Origin: Branchiostoma belcheri
Taxonomy: Eukaryota; Chordata; Leptocardii; Amphioxiformes; Branchiostomatidae
Direction: 5' to 3'
Assembly: GCF_001625305.1 (NCBI RefSeq)
Contig: NW_017803157.1
Location: 2,301,678-2,365,677 of the forward strand
Length of the DNA: 64,000 nt
Every line of letters begins with the position of its first letter. The first letter of the stretch is position 1. Positions 48,011-59,719 of this stretch are shown piece after piece. Both the position numbers and the translations under genes were made by a program. The notes beneath the pieces were generated by a model. That model did not search any database. It was not told the DNA's origin and saw nothing but the letters and a program-made list of their open reading frames with translations.

Positions 48011-49422
48011 CCGTGGTGCTGACAAGACGGCCGTGGAGCAATCCTGGACACGGCTGGTCCAGTCGTCCTTCCAAGACGCTGGCGAGAAAGTCTTTCTCAA
48101 GTAAGCCTTCTTAACTTCGCCCGATTTTCACCACTCCTTGGTATACTATCTATCGTTTGCGAGTGATTGTGCAGTGTTGTCTACGCTTCCCGTGTGTTTT
48201 TTTCTATTGTCCACCTCAGATTATTTTTTTATGTTATAGCCCGTATAAATTTTAATACTTCTACAAACATGAAAAAAAGTATTAGACTGTTTTCGTTCGA
48301 GAAGGTTAAGGCCTTCTGAGGACAAAGTTGTTCGACTCAAAAGTGTATGTATGCACTTTTGTACTCACGCCATTTTTGAAAAGTCTGTCTGTATCTTTCT
48401 AATATCCAGGCTACTCAAGAATGATTCTACTAAGGCGAACTTCAAGAAGTTCAAAGACATCCCATACAGCAAACTTGCTGGTAATGACGCCGTCCGTGAG
48501 CATGGTGGGAAGGTAAGTAGGTAAAGACCTTTACATTTCGGAAGAACACGCCTGATCAAAGGTCCACTTTTTATCTAAAGGTAGAAGATTTTTCCTTAAA
48601 AGTTGGGCTGATGTGTATCACCAGCGGGACTGGAATACTATTTGTCCTATTTTGTCTTTCATAGCCCTCTCAAAAACGCAAAACTGTCATTTCAAAAGGT
48701 TCCATTTTCAAACTTTTCTGGGGGAGCATGCCCCCGACACCCCTACGGCGCCCGTTTAGGTAGGAAGAATCCCCCCACCATAATTACATAGCTTGTTTTT
48801 GTTCGCTAGGTAATTCAGGTGTTGGATGACTTCATCAAAGGTCTGGACGGCAGCGGGTGTGAGGCCGTGAAGAAGGCCGCACGACTCCACAAGGCGGCCG
48901 GCATGACTCACGACCAGATCGACGTAAGTCAGCATATACTAACGAATAGTTAGTGTGTGTGAGGTGTTGCCACTTCGCTGTTTAATATAGCCCCTTCGTT
49001 GTTTGATATAGCCCCTTCGCTGTTTAATATAGCCCCTTCGCTGAGCACAACTTTGTACCAATGGTCCTTCGTAATAGCCTATAGACAATAGAGTTTAAAC
49101 TTTGTTCAGCGCGTGCATCATACATCTGACAAAGTTTGACGAGATCGACTGAAAATTTATGGTGAATTTCTTCCTTGTGTTGGAACCCAGCTGAAGTTTG
49201 AACTCTATAGCCATGGATTCTACCAACACAGATCAGCTTTCATTCACTGCTCAGTTAAAGGCATCAAATGTAATCTTGAAAACATTGATTTTTCTTTTCC
49301 CTCCTCAGCTTATGAAGCCTGCCCTGTGTGAGGTGTTGGACGAGGCGGGATGCGGCGACGCCAAGGCCTCCTGGGAGGAGCTGTGGCGCCTGTTCATGGC
49401 CGCGCACCGCGACGTGTACTGA
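48003..49422 (+). CDS. Globin with neuroglobin-type intron positions
   Basis: Exons: 48003-48100, 48410-48512, 48810-48923 and 49309-49422, giving 142 aa. It starts MSLRGADKTAVEQSW. The globin fold is recognisable by the A-helix Trp, the E-helix REHGGKVIQVLDDFIKGLD (His of HGGK as distal E7) and LHKAAGM (His as proximal F8). The C-terminal WEELWRLFMAAHRDVY forms the H helix. Introns fall at B12.2 (phase 2, within VFLK|LLKND), E11.0 (phase 0, after HGGK) and G7.0 (phase 0, after DQID). B12.2 and G7.0 are ancestral to metazoan globins; E11.0 is the extra intron of vertebrate neuroglobin. Its role is probably reversible O2 binding or redox sensing, intracellular because there is no signal peptide. 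AATAAA occurs at 49593-49598. Orthology to neuroglobin is not proven by intron position alone. Confidence 0.92.
48973..49085. repeat. Short tandem array of a MITE end in globin intron 3
   Basis: About four copies of a 22-base unit (ATAGCCCCTTCGCTGTTTAAT) are followed by GAGCACAACTTTGTACCAAT and GGTCCTTCGTAA. It corresponds to the left arm of the foldback at 49757-49913. Confidence 0.8.
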
Positions 49423-49756
49423 GCGCCCCCTAGCGACATTGACGTGAAATACAAGCACGTCTAGCAGCCAGACAACTTTTAAAACAGTAACTACATGTAC
49501 GTTTATTTTATTTTATTCACATTTATTTTCCGAGGATGAGGCAAAAAGTTATAAAACTTATCTCAGCCCTCTCCTCACACATAAAAGGAAACAATAAAAC
49601 AAAGTAATAATAATAATAAGAAGAAGAAATGACAAGGGTACATAATGAGCTGGTGTATAACATGTACGTTTGATAACGTTACAAGCGCAATAGAATTCCA
49701 TACATGTTTTTCCTTTTTAAACAGTGTACTTTGTTACTGTGGCATTATATAACACC

Positions 49757-49913
49757 CACTTCGCTGTTGAACATAGCCCCTTCGCTTAGCACAACTTTGT
49801 ACCGATGGTCCTTCGTAAGAGCTACATGTATAATGGGGATACAGAGAAATTGGTTCAGTGCTTACGATGGACCATTGGTACAAAAACTGCGCTCAGCGAA
49901 GAGGCTGTTTCCA
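49757..49913. mobile_element. Foldback MITE (TTCGCT...TTTGTACC family)
   Basis: CTTCGCTTAGCACAACTTTG and TACCGATGGTCC are inverted as GGACCATTGGTACAAAAACT and GCGCTCAGCGAAG. Confidence 0.85.
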
Positions 49914-51194
49914 TCGCAATTACGTATGTACAACAGTAATAGCAATCTCTACAAAAATGTCAAAAATATGGTTTGATATCAGGCAAGGAAGTCTCAATGT
50001 ACATATAAACTTCCAATTAATTGGAATGTGATTTTTTGTACTGTTTAATTAATTTCTTGAAAATGTCTTTAAAACGTTAAAAAGGTGACACTTAATTTCA
50101 TGTTATCACAGACAAACTCCAAGAGGAATAGATGGGCAGTTATTTCGTACAGGCAAAAGGCAGAAAAAAAAACTCGTAACTACATGAACAAATTACTTCT
50201 TTCCAACGCGGCGCCTGAAGGCAAATGGTCGCCTCAAGATTCTTCGAAAATTTCTAGTCAGTCCAGCACGTAAAAGTAATGTGTCTGCTGAGATAAGGAT
50301 CTAAAGGACACCTCTTATCAACTTAAAAACCTGAGAGTTTGCAGAGAAGCGCGCCATCAGACGACTCAATGATGTATGGATCACCGCGAGCCAAAACGTC
50401 GTCCTATTGTTTGACCCACAATGCCCCGGTCAGCCTCCGGACAGGATTAACAGCCGAACTAACTACCTCTCAGCACCTGCACAATTCATCCATGTCATCC
50501 ACAAAAACACTGCTTAATTAAAAGCCCATTTTGTAACCCCATTGTCCAAGGATCTTGTACGCGCCGCTCAGGGGGAAATGTCAGATTTCTTATCAGGAAA
50601 AAATTGATGTCAAAGGAATTATGAAGAACAAAAGGACACGCGTTTTGCTTGCCAGAAAAACTTTGAAGCCAGTAAATATGAGGGATGTCTAATATGTAGT
50701 CTACTGTAGTCTAAGTATCGACAGTTTACTAACTGATCATAGACATATCGAAAAAGACTAAGAAAAAAGACATGTCTGGCTGAAATTGTAATAGAGATCC
50801 CATTAAGATTTGAGACATGGGGTCTACCAAAATACTTTGTCATTATTTATTTCACTCAGAATGTCAATTCAGCCCTATTTGTTGCTTCTATCAAGCTTCA
50901 GAAGCCTAAGGAAATGGTATAATATCCTCCAAATGGGAGCGACAACATCCTTTAGCGGACCAACTCCCGACATGTTGTATTTCTACTCTTTCCAGCAGCT
51001 ACCAGAGACTATCTATTTGACTTCCCATTTAATGTTCTCCGTTGAACCTTATCATTTTTGGGTGAAAATGTAGAAGCTATGTTACATGTGTTCTGTCCAG
51101 ATTTATAAAGGATGATTTTTTTTTATTCCAACATTTTATAAAAGATATGGGGACGGCACACTCAAGTTTTTTTCTTTATTTTCATGCCGCCTCC

Positions 51195-51345
51195 AACGCA
51201 GAGGACAATGGACAATGCTCATTTTCACCTGAGTTAAGTGAGGAAAGCCGTGTAAAGAGCCTTTAATTAAGGACACGAGACCGGTGGCATGGCAGGATTC
51301 GAACTCGGGACCTCTTGGTTCCGAGTTGAGCACTTTCCTTGTGTA
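51195..51345 (-). mobile_element. tRNA-derived SINE, inverted copy
   Basis: On the minus strand: a head with GTGCTCAACTCGGAACCAAG and a B box (CGAGTTCGAATCCTG), then GTCTCGTGTCCTTAATTAAAG and CTTTACACGGCTTTCCTCAC. Confidence 0.75.
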
Positions 51346-51694
51346 ATAAGGAATTACTTTGCGTTATTCACACTTTAGCAGTTTTGCATCTCTTACCGTG
51401 ATAAAAACTGACGTGATTCTCGTAATGACCAGTGGAACAAGAAAGGCGCCGGCGACAGAAGTCAAAGGTCGTGACCCGAACGGTGGTCAATTTCTCCGCG
51501 AACAATCAGATGTCATCCCGGGTTAGTTTAACCAACGGGGTCAGTCAAATGTCACAAATTCAGCGCGACACATTAGGAACTTTTGACATGTCCATCTAGG
51601 GTGGACCATGGTGGTATTGTAGCCTCCATCAGGCCTTTCTACGGGAATACGGATGGTAGAATTCGGCACAAAAGAGAGTAAAATTGGCCAAGGG

Positions 51695-51790
51695 AGTCCG
51701 GCCGCGGGGAGATAGTTTCTTTCCCAGTCAAACATACAAGGCGGCCAAACTCCCCTGGCAATTATTCTCCTATATATAGCCAGCGTAGTT
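51695..51790. mobile_element. Partial copy of a second MITE family (CTGGCTAATTATTCTC end)
   Basis: CAAACTCCCCTGGCAATTATTCTC matches the right end of the element at 53345-53465. Confidence 0.55.
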
Positions 51791-51867
51791 AGTCTGGTAG
51801 AGACTTGTGATATTGGAGGTTGGCAGACGGGAGGAGAGAAACAAAAGAAAGACGGGTATAAAGTAGT

Positions 51868-51945
51868 AACCTCCAAGCAGATCCAAAGGTGACAAAAAGA
51901 CAGTATTGTCCAGTCAGTAACATTAGGATGGCACAAAAAGTCAAT
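51868..51945. mobile_element. MITE end, CTCCAAGCAGATC family
   Basis: CCTCCAAGCAGATCCAAAGG and AAAAGACAGTATTGTCCAG match the left end of the copies at 53572 and 60411. No right terminus was identified. Confidence 0.65.
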
Positions 51946-52307
51946 TTGCTGGTCATTTCTTAACAGTTTAAGCAACCGTACTCATTCAGGAAGAGGATGT
52001 TCCAAAATATGACACCTTACGAGTGCGTTTAAAGTTGAAAACACAGCTTTCAGCCATATGTTTACATTTTGGTAGTTCTTGGTGGCACCACAAACTGATT
52101 GCACCTCGTGTGGGTCGTTTTAGCCCCAACAATAAATGTCAGAAATGTGAAACAATAAGTATACCAAGATAGAAGTGGAAGTAAATTACAATTGCATGAA
52201 GATTTTTTTTCTAATTTAGAATGTTTCAATTTTCAAAATTGCAAAAACGTTACATAATGGTCCTTTAACAGCTAGCCAAACAAGGTAACCCGATACCTAA
52301 GGCCCCC

Positions 52308-52421
52308 ATGGCTCGGACACACCTGCCCGATGATGACAGTGAAGAGTCCCCAGAGACCGTTTGTGCTCATCAGGAACAGATTGACAGAATGATAGATGAA
52401 AGAAAACTGCCATCCCCCCAG
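52308..52421 (+). other. Candidate first coding exon of an unrecognised gene
   Basis: ATG in good context (CCCCCATGG) opens a 38-aa acidic segment (MARTHLPDDDSEESPETVC, then AHQEQIDRMIDERKLPSPQ) that ends in phase 0 at CAG|GTGAGC. Its composition looks coding. Two further phase-0 candidate exons lie at 54241-54297 and 54765-54816. No family is recognised, and the exon could be spurious. Confidence 0.4.
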
Positions 52422-52720
52422 GTGAGCCTATACAACCCATCCATCTTTGAACGGTCCCAATTTTCCCTTCCAACTCACACACCTTTGTTTGGACAAGTTT
52501 TGTGAAAAGGTACGGCGTTAAGTTTGAAATTCAAGTAAGAACCACACTCAATGATAATCTGTAACCCTTGTAAAAATGATATTTTTCGCTGAGGCGACCA
52601 CTTCTGAAATTATAGTACAGAGTTGGATCAATTGCAGTATAGAATTTATTGTCATGCCACAATTTTTTAGGCAAGACACCATCTAATAGACCACACATGC
52701 ACTTCTAAAACTATTTCCGC

Positions 52721-52946
52721 TACTCTCCAAGCAGAGATTTAGGCATCGGCTTGTTTTTGGCGTTTTTATCGGGGTTTCTATTTTGTACTGGTATTTTTTT
52801 GTCAGCACAACGTATTTCCACTACTAATCCACAAATTGCTGACAATATGGAAAACACATTTCTCAAATAACTGTGTCTTTTCACATTGTGACAAAGAGCA
52901 GAGGTCATCACAATCTTCCCAATTAACCTCTGCTTGGAGAGTAGTT
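52721..52946. mobile_element. MITE, CTCTCCAAGCAGAG family, with TA flanks
   Basis: Perfect inverted termini TACTCTCCAAGCAGAG ... CTCTGCTTGGAGAGTA. The TA on both sides suggests a Tc1/mariner-type target duplication. The 225-bp interior has no coding frame. Confidence 0.88.
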
Positions 52947-53344
52947 TTTTTAACCGTGTCGCTCAATGCAAGGCCAATTATTTTTGGCCACTTCTAGGCA
53001 TAGAGCTAGAGGTACTTAAGTGAGAAAATGTAGTTATGTCAGGAGATGGCGGTGGACCTTTGTTTTGAAGCTTTGTGGATTGTAATAGGACGGAAAGCAA
53101 CTGTTTGGAAGAGAGTTCCATAATTTCGCAGTCCGGGGAAAGAAGCTGTTGTTGTAAAATGACTTGGAGACAGGTATGTTGACGGTGTATTGATGAGAAC
53201 AGGAAGAGAACCTAGTGGCACGCTGAAAGGTTCTGAGCGGCGGAACAAGAAGTGCAAGTTCTCCTGAACATCGACCGTATCACAGTGGTTGAGCCTCCAC
53301 TAGGACTTTCTAAGGATTGCAGAATTCGTCAAATGCAAAAAAAG

Positions 53345-53465
53345 GGGAGAATAAAAACAATAATTAGCCAGAACTCCGAGTCCACGGGAGGGCTAGTTTC
53401 CCCTAACTATGCGGGCAAATTAACTCTACGGTGGCTACACTCCCCTGGCTAATTATTCTCACTAT
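53345..53465. mobile_element. Small MITE with GAGAATAA...TTAGCCAG inverted ends
   Basis: The left end has GAGAATAAAAACAATAATTA and GCCAG; the right end is CTGGCTAATTATTCTC. The interior contains GGGAGGGCTAGTTTCCCCTA. Confidence 0.7.
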
Positions 53466-53571
53466 TTGACTAAATGTTACTGTTTTTGAACCCTTGTTGT
53501 TAGTCCGATGAAGACTAGAGAAATCTGCACATGTGGCCGTGTCCGAGGTTCAGAACTCCCGTACCGTGTGT

Positions 53572-54006
53572 TAATCTCCAAGCAGATCCCTTTCGGTGGC
53601 AAAAAAGACAGTATCAAATTGGCCAGCCAGAGAAGGTCGCCGGCCACCGACTAGCGACAAAAAACGGCCATTTATTTCAGACAGTTACAACAATTTCTCC
53701 ATCCTTTCGTCATTTAGAAGATCACCCAAAAACTGCATTTCTACTAAGATCACAAAACCCCCTAATTATGCAGAATGTGGGACTATTCATTATCCACTGC
53801 CTTCAAAGAAGAAGTCGAACCCCATAATAGCTAGCGTAGTAGTAGAAGTAGAAGTTTTTTCCAGATAGTTGTTACCTGTCTCCTGTTACTGTGTAATGAG
53901 TATCATACTTGATTGTAAAAGCAATTAGCCAACGGGCATGATTTTGCGAATAAAGTATTTATAAAAAGCTAACGATCATTCCCCCACAACCTCTGCTTGG
54001 AGAGTA
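53572..54006. mobile_element. MITE, CTCCAAGCAGATC family, longer copy
   Basis: The left end is TAATCTCCAAGCAGATCC with AAAGACAGTATCAAATTGGC; the right end is CCTCTGCTTGGAGAGTA. At 435 bp it is longer than its relatives. The interior frames do not resemble a transposase. Confidence 0.75.
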
Positions 54007-54240
54007 CCGTGTGTGTCTGTCGTAAATCCCCGCTCCCATGCCAGGCCGGCCCACACGGTGGTGGGAACCTGTGTGGCGCTCGTGCCGCGCGCGTGCCCCG
54101 CCATAATTCCCGCCCTCAGATCTCGCCGACAAGGCGTGACCACAAATACAGGTGATTTACAAACTTGCTCCATGCAAAGTTTTGTCCTGTAAAAATTTAC
54201 ATCAGTTATCAGACAACGTCTCTGATTTTTTTTTCTCCAG

Positions 54241-54297
54241 TGTACGTCAGATATGTCTGATGTAGCAGTCATCCAGAGAAGACTACTTAGTTCAAAG
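54241..54297 (+). other. Candidate internal exon (19 aa), unrecognised
   Basis: A strong pyrimidine tract ending TTTTCTCCAG precedes a 57-nt open segment (CTSDMSDVAVIQRRLLSSK) with a GTGTAAG donor. Both borders are phase 0, compatible with the candidate exon at 52308-52421. Confidence 0.35.
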
Positions 54298-54764
54298 GTG
54301 TAAGGCGGTTACAAGCGAAACAATTGTTCGCCCATCACCCCCAAGGCATTTCTATCCTTCAACACATGATACACCCACTACTCTCCCCTACACCGTCCCT
54401 AGGTTTGCCTTCACACGTCCACAGATCTCTATCAGGGAGGAAATGTCAGATTTTGAAGCTTTACACGGATACCTTTACATCAATACTTTACATTCTCTTG
54501 TCTCTCCGACATGCCCTTAAGAAATACGACCCCAAATTAACCCCAAGAAGACCTGCAATTCTAATTAGCGTTGGGGCATGTAGCGCTACAAACAGACAAC
54601 TCAGCACCCGGCGGCAAGACCTCCCGGTAGAGATAGAAAATATATTCAAAGTCGGTCAAGAAATGGCGAAAGGAACAAAGCTAACAATATACAAGATGGA
54701 ACCAACTGTTTCAAAAATGTGTACGTAAAGCAAGTAATACACAGCAGCTGGGTCTTTGTTTCAG

Positions 54765-54816
54765 GTGACCGTCTTTCCTGCTGATGAATTCTTAAGAAGA
54801 ACAAGAATAACTTCAG
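54765..54816 (+). other. Candidate internal exon (17 aa), unrecognised
   Basis: The acceptor TCTTTGTTTCAG precedes VTVFPADEFLRRTRITS and a donor CAG|GTATGC. It starts in phase 0 and ends in phase 1. No following exon was identified, so the gene, if real, extends further right or is not coding. Confidence 0.35.
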
Positions 54817-57800
54817 GTATGCCAGGACGTTTTATTTACGACTTAGAAAACGTTTCTTCCTGTATTGCCTTTACTTAAGGAATTCCGCGCCGCTTTAGGG
54901 ATAGTTGAAACAATTGACTCTGTCGGCTTGCAACGATTTATGTTTGGACAAGTGACCTGAAAAGAGTCAGTGGTTTTTACTGATGTAAAAATTCCAGCCT
55001 GGGGCCTGGGATAATCTTGTTTACACATGCCTGATACAGGCTTTGATTTCAGAGTGACACAAGAGTCAAAAGTCAAAAGTTAGGATTAGATGTATATAAT
55101 CTAAATCTCATGACTTTGTTATCTTTGATGTCATCGATGTGAGAGGGATTACAGAGGGATTACAGTTCTGACGAAAGGAAATAGGTGAACAATTAAGCAA
55201 CTTTAGCAAGTGTCCCTTCGGGAAAGACTTCAAAAAACTAATACTGTAAAAACCACATAGAAACCACATAAAATCTACATCATGATATACAATGTTAGTT
55301 TTGTAGGTGAATTTGGTGATCGGTACCATTGGGTTTTTCGGAGAAAATTATTGTCACAAACAGAATTCCTGGTCGGCCTGTGGAGAGAAATCTATTAAGA
55401 TTAGATAATCAGTCCGTATCTTATCTTATCTCAAAAATTAGTTTCTCCTTCGCTGGTTGGAAACGTCCATCGCAAAGTGTCAATCAAAACATCAGTCAAC
55501 AGCCTTATGTGCAAAGAAAGGCCTGCTTGGGAGAAATGGGGTATTTTTAGCCGGCTGGCCAGATTCTGTGCTTGACAGTTAAGTTCAAATTCTGGAATTA
55601 AGTTCAACACAAGGTTATATATAGCCACATCACGTAATTTTCCGTGTTGACGTCATATTCCAACACCGTGCGACTTAGTCACTTCTGTTTTCCCGCCAAT
55701 AATCTGTGCTATATATAGCCACATGTGTGAACAGATATCGTGTAAATTCAAGCACAACGTCTTTTGGATAGATACATCTGTGTGTTAAAAATACAAAACT
55801 GTAAATAAAAAGAGGACCAGTTTCGTAGTGACCATATTTTTAGGATTCACATGAGTATATATAACTTTACATTAGATCCGACCTACAACACTGATACTAA
55901 AACATCATAACGTCCCCGTATGTGTCACCACCGGTTTGAATTTATCGCAGTTATTTGCTAATAGCGCTCCATTGTGGTCGAATTGTCTGGGCGCGCGTGA
56001 AAGTGGCAAAATTACTTCCACTTGGTTTTGTGAACTAAAGAATAGGCATTGTAGACATGACATTGACATTAGACACAACAGGTGGTCGATGAAGGGAGAG
56101 GGTAATTTACACCCCTCTGTTGTGCAGTGTGGCAGTCTGAGTGACAGCCAGATTGGACGTTGTGACTCATCTTTGATTTCTCCCGACACATCTGTAATCT
56201 CAACAGGACATCACGATTCTCGCGTTCTCTATCTTCACATTTACAATTCTTACCAAAGCAGGGGCAGAAATGACGGCTATAGTGAAGAGTATAGTTTCCA
56301 TGAGAGGGTCTGAATGGGGAAAACGGGAGGTTCCTTTGTTCGCGCGATGCGCGGGAAAGATCAGAGAATAGCTTCTGCTCATGGAGGTCATACGTCACTT
56401 GTCAGTTCTAATCATGTCTGCTGCAGTGAAGATAGTTCAGAGATCATCACGGACTAGATAAACATTCTAGCCAACGCCGACATCATTTAGGAAAAAAACG
56501 CCGATAGCCGAAAAAATACGTCGACCCAGGTATCCTTGGTGATGGTTATGAGAATAATAACTTCCCGTTTGGCCTGAATTTTACTCTTTGTAATGAAAAA
56601 AAGTGTAACGGTACAAAAATACAAGGAGGCAACATGACTACAACCAAGGCCCCAGTTTAGCTTTGCTTATTTCACGCCACAAAAGAGTTGAGTAGGAAGT
56701 TTAACGGTCATGTTACGTCTGTCATACATGTATGATTTACCGGCAAACAATTCTAGGAAACACAGAAGGTGTGGACAGTTTTACCTGGCGTAGTCTTGGG
56801 TCTCGTGGCGAAACGTGGGGTGTCGTAAAGGAAGCAATATATCCGAGGTGCGATGTCCAAATATTTGTCCCACTCTTCCCCACGCAGGTGTGGCAAACAC
56901 CGAACACCCGGCCGACGCGCGGTGTGCCTAAACTTCTCAAAAATGTGGCTCGTCACAGAGATACAAAATAAAGGACGTTTACAATAGTAAACGGGCACAA
57001 TTTCCATCGCAAAACATATCCGTTCACTTACTTATTTCTGCTATAACTAAAAAGCAAGGAGAAGTTAGCTAACGTACCTTGTACTATATATCAATTTTGT
57101 ATACGTTTTGTTGTGACCTGTGTGGGGAAATGTGCAATAAAGGACTTCATAACAAAACTGCACTGTGACCTAACTCCAATATGTCAAGTCAAGTGAAGGG
57201 CGTATGATAGCCGCGTGGTAGAATAGGACCTTGTATTTGCTAACTAACTGTTTGAAATTTGTGTTTCAAATCAAATTCTAGTTCCCTTGCCGTACTGAAT
57301 TTGCCCCCGCGGTCGCTCGCTAAGCTAAACCGTTTCTTGTTTGCCACACAGAACGTTCCCATCCTTTTGGTGTATTTCGGTAGGCAGGTAGCTGGCTGTG
57401 GTGGGCCATCTTTTGTTCTAGTATTTGTAACAAGCCGCGCTGATCACACATGGCGACTTTACCGACGCTGTTTCTCTGACAGGATTAATTGGGGTGGAGT
57501 GCGTGTTATTAGCAATTTGATGAACGAGTGTCAACAGAGGTACCTGTAAGAAGAGGTGTGAATTGGCTCGTGTGACCCAGCTTGTAAAATATGACCCGCG
57601 TATTACCTGTCTGTTGTAGTACAGGGTGCGGAGTGATTAGGCCTCACATAAAGAGGTAATTGGGGACGTGGTCGCACGACCGGTCTCTTTGGAAACATGT
57701 GGAAGCACTCCTGAGTTCCCATGGGGGTTAAGAACATGTGTTTAAAGATAACAAGATATCGTCTGTATTGAGGATAACTACAGCAGAATTCACTGTCGCC

Positions 57801-58296
57801 CAATTCTGACGTATGTTACTTAAATCATATTACCTAGCCGCACGCATTGTTGCTACGTACTGTCAATTGCCTTTACTTTACTATATATAGCTTTATACAG
57901 CTATAAACTTACGATTTTATAACATCTGCTTTTAAATTCTTTTATGTCGGCTAGTCTTATATAGTCTTATATACTATTTAGTCAGACGCACAAGAAATGT
58001 TCTGAGGGAGACTTTTCTCGTCTCGCTATCTGAGGGGCTAAGCTGACAATCGTTTTTCAATCTTACCATCTTTACAGGTATACCCGAAACCCCCATGCAT
58101 AATCACAGACTATGATAACACGCAAATGATACCATGTACATGCAAGTCGACTATTTGCCCTATAGTTTAGAACATCGTAAGTAAAATTGTAACTATATTT
58201 TTCTTGGCTTGCAATGCATACTGTAGCAAGGAAAAGTGCATGAAACTGATGACTGAAAGAAAAAAAAGGGACTAAGTCGTAGGTTTCAAGGATTAG
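54817..58296. other. Gene-free interval
   Basis: No supported exon was found. Positions 56740-57000 show an open minus frame and an acceptor-like CCCCACGCAG at about 56890, but no coherent gene. A possible minor LINE tail (AATAAAGGACTTCATAAC) lies near 57130-57150. Confidence 0.45.
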
Positions 58297-58302
58297 TTTA
58301 TT
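58297..58302 (-). terminator. Polyadenylation signal of the atonal-like gene
   Basis: AATAAA on the minus strand lies about 570 bases after the stop codon at 58867. Confidence 0.5.
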
Positions 58303-58866
58303 TCTCATCGCTTCAATATGAAAAATATCACTCTATTTTGTTGATAACAATGTAATATAAGCACTTTCCAACATCTGACACTTGTCGTAATACTTGTAAG
58401 GGATCATACATATATTACATATCGTCGTTATCATTTTGCCAAAAATATACACTATGGTATCAAACCGCCACTTGTAAAAGTCACATAGACAACATTCGTA
58501 CAAAAAGGACAGATGTAAGAGAATACGGCGACATTGTGGAAGCTGGGAGTAACGTTTGGAGTGGAAGCACGATTTGGGTCATATTTGTCCCATAGTTTTA
58601 CAGCATGTGAAGTGTGTGTGGAACTGTTTGATATAACACACTCGAGAGTCAGTGGAGTGTGTCCATCTGTCCCACGGATGACTTTAGGACTATGAACAGG
58701 TCATGGAATAATAGGAAACAACAGTCCTGTTTACGGTCTTTCTACTATTGAATAGCCGTCATTGTACAAGGCAACAATACCTCACCTAGACTCTTCATTG
58801 TGCATATTGTCGTGGTTAAGTACAGGCTATGACGGGCATATGTACAGAGTTGACAAAGTCAGAAGA

Positions 58867-59653
58867 TCAGCGGTCTAGCGCCCATGATCGGCCCCCAGGA
58901 AAGTTCTCTTTTGTGGCGGCTGTCAGCAGCTCAGAGTCCGTGTCGTGAAAGACGGCGAATGCCTGAACTCTCCACCCACCACTGTCCCCGTCTGAACCGG
59001 TCTCCCCAGTCCGCCTTGTCATTTCCTCGTCTTCCCCGGAGATACCGTCCAGGCGCGTTGTCGTCACTCTGCTGTTTGGAGCGGGGAAATCTTCGTCTGC
59101 GTCCCTCACCGAGCTACTGGAGCTGAGTCCTTCGGGGCTGCTTGGCCTGGAGGCCGCGGTGGAGCCGTGATCCGGGGCGGTCACCTCGTCGTCCAGGAGT
59201 TCCTTCAGGGCGAGGATGTAGCTCTGCGCCATCTGAAGCGTCTCGTACTTGGAGAGCTGGCGGTCGTCTCCGATGCCAGGCACGACCTGTCTCAGCCTGT
59301 CGAAGGCGTCGTTCAGCCCGTGCATCCTTCGGCGCTACGCGGGCGTTTGCCGCCAGACGACGGTAGCGAAGGATGTTGGGTGTGGGCTGGCACCTCCTGG
59401 GCCGACTGGCGCGAGCCCTCCTCCCCTCCCTCCTCCTACCTGCATCCCTCTCACCCCCGGCCTCCTGTAGCATGTCCCCTCCGTACGGCGTGAACGGCGC
59501 GTACGTCGTGAGGATGCTGCTCCCGTCTACAGTGCTCTGGTCCAGGGCATGGCCGAACATGTGGTCCGCCGGGGCCGCCTCAGCCTTGAGCGGGCTCCAA
59601 CAGAAGGGCGCTGCGGGCAGCTCGCCGGTGTGGGTAGGGCTGTAGTCTTCCAT
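58867..59653 (-). CDS. ATOH1: Atonal-family bHLH transcription factor (frameshifted in this sequence)
   Basis: A single exon starts at ATG 59653 ([16 protein letters not shown]), with an N-terminal region of about 100 aa leading into the basic region RRLAANAR. There the frame breaks: an extra base at about 59337 (T on the minus strand, in CGCGTAGCGCC) shifts the frame inside the expected [10 protein letters not shown]. The second frame continues [17 protein letters not shown], then [20 protein letters not shown], and runs to a stop at 58867 with a Ser/acidic tail. The helix-loop-helix, with [16 protein letters not shown] helix 2, is characteristic of atonal/ATOH1-ATOH7 proneural factors, which bind E-boxes as E-protein heterodimers. 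Because both frames look conserved, a sequencing error is likelier than a true pseudogene. The ATOH1 versus ATOH7 assignment is tentative. Confidence 0.85.
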
Positions 59654-59703
59654 CGCTTAGCTCCGTCTTGAAGGATTCTGACCACAAGTGGACAAGTGGG
59701 CGC

Positions 59704-59710
59704 ATTTATA
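59704..59710 (-). promoter_or_regulatory. TATA box of the atonal-like gene
   Basis: TATAAAT (minus strand, in GCTATAAATGC) lies 50 bases before the start codon. Two CACTTG E-box-type sites (CACTTGTCCACTTG) sit between it and the ATG. A CCAAT-type ATTGG (minus) lies near 59786. Confidence 0.75.
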
Positions 59711-59719
59711 GCGTCCCTG

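Larger units (their letters stand above)
49423..52307. other. Gene-free interval downstream of the globin
   Basis: It holds the globin 3' flank, a foldback (49757-49913), a half copy of the 46928 foldback (about 50955-51020), an inverted SINE and pieces of two MITE families. No coding exon was supported. Confidence 0.5.

Noticed and set aside
51541..51975. A 144-aa minus-strand frame
   Set aside because: It spans parts of two MITE families and has no coding signature.
59114..59653. Two separate bHLH-locus genes (179-aa and 152-aa frames)
   Set aside because: They are the two halves of one atonal-like gene split by a single-base frameshift; the 179-aa frame past residue 105 is out-of-frame.
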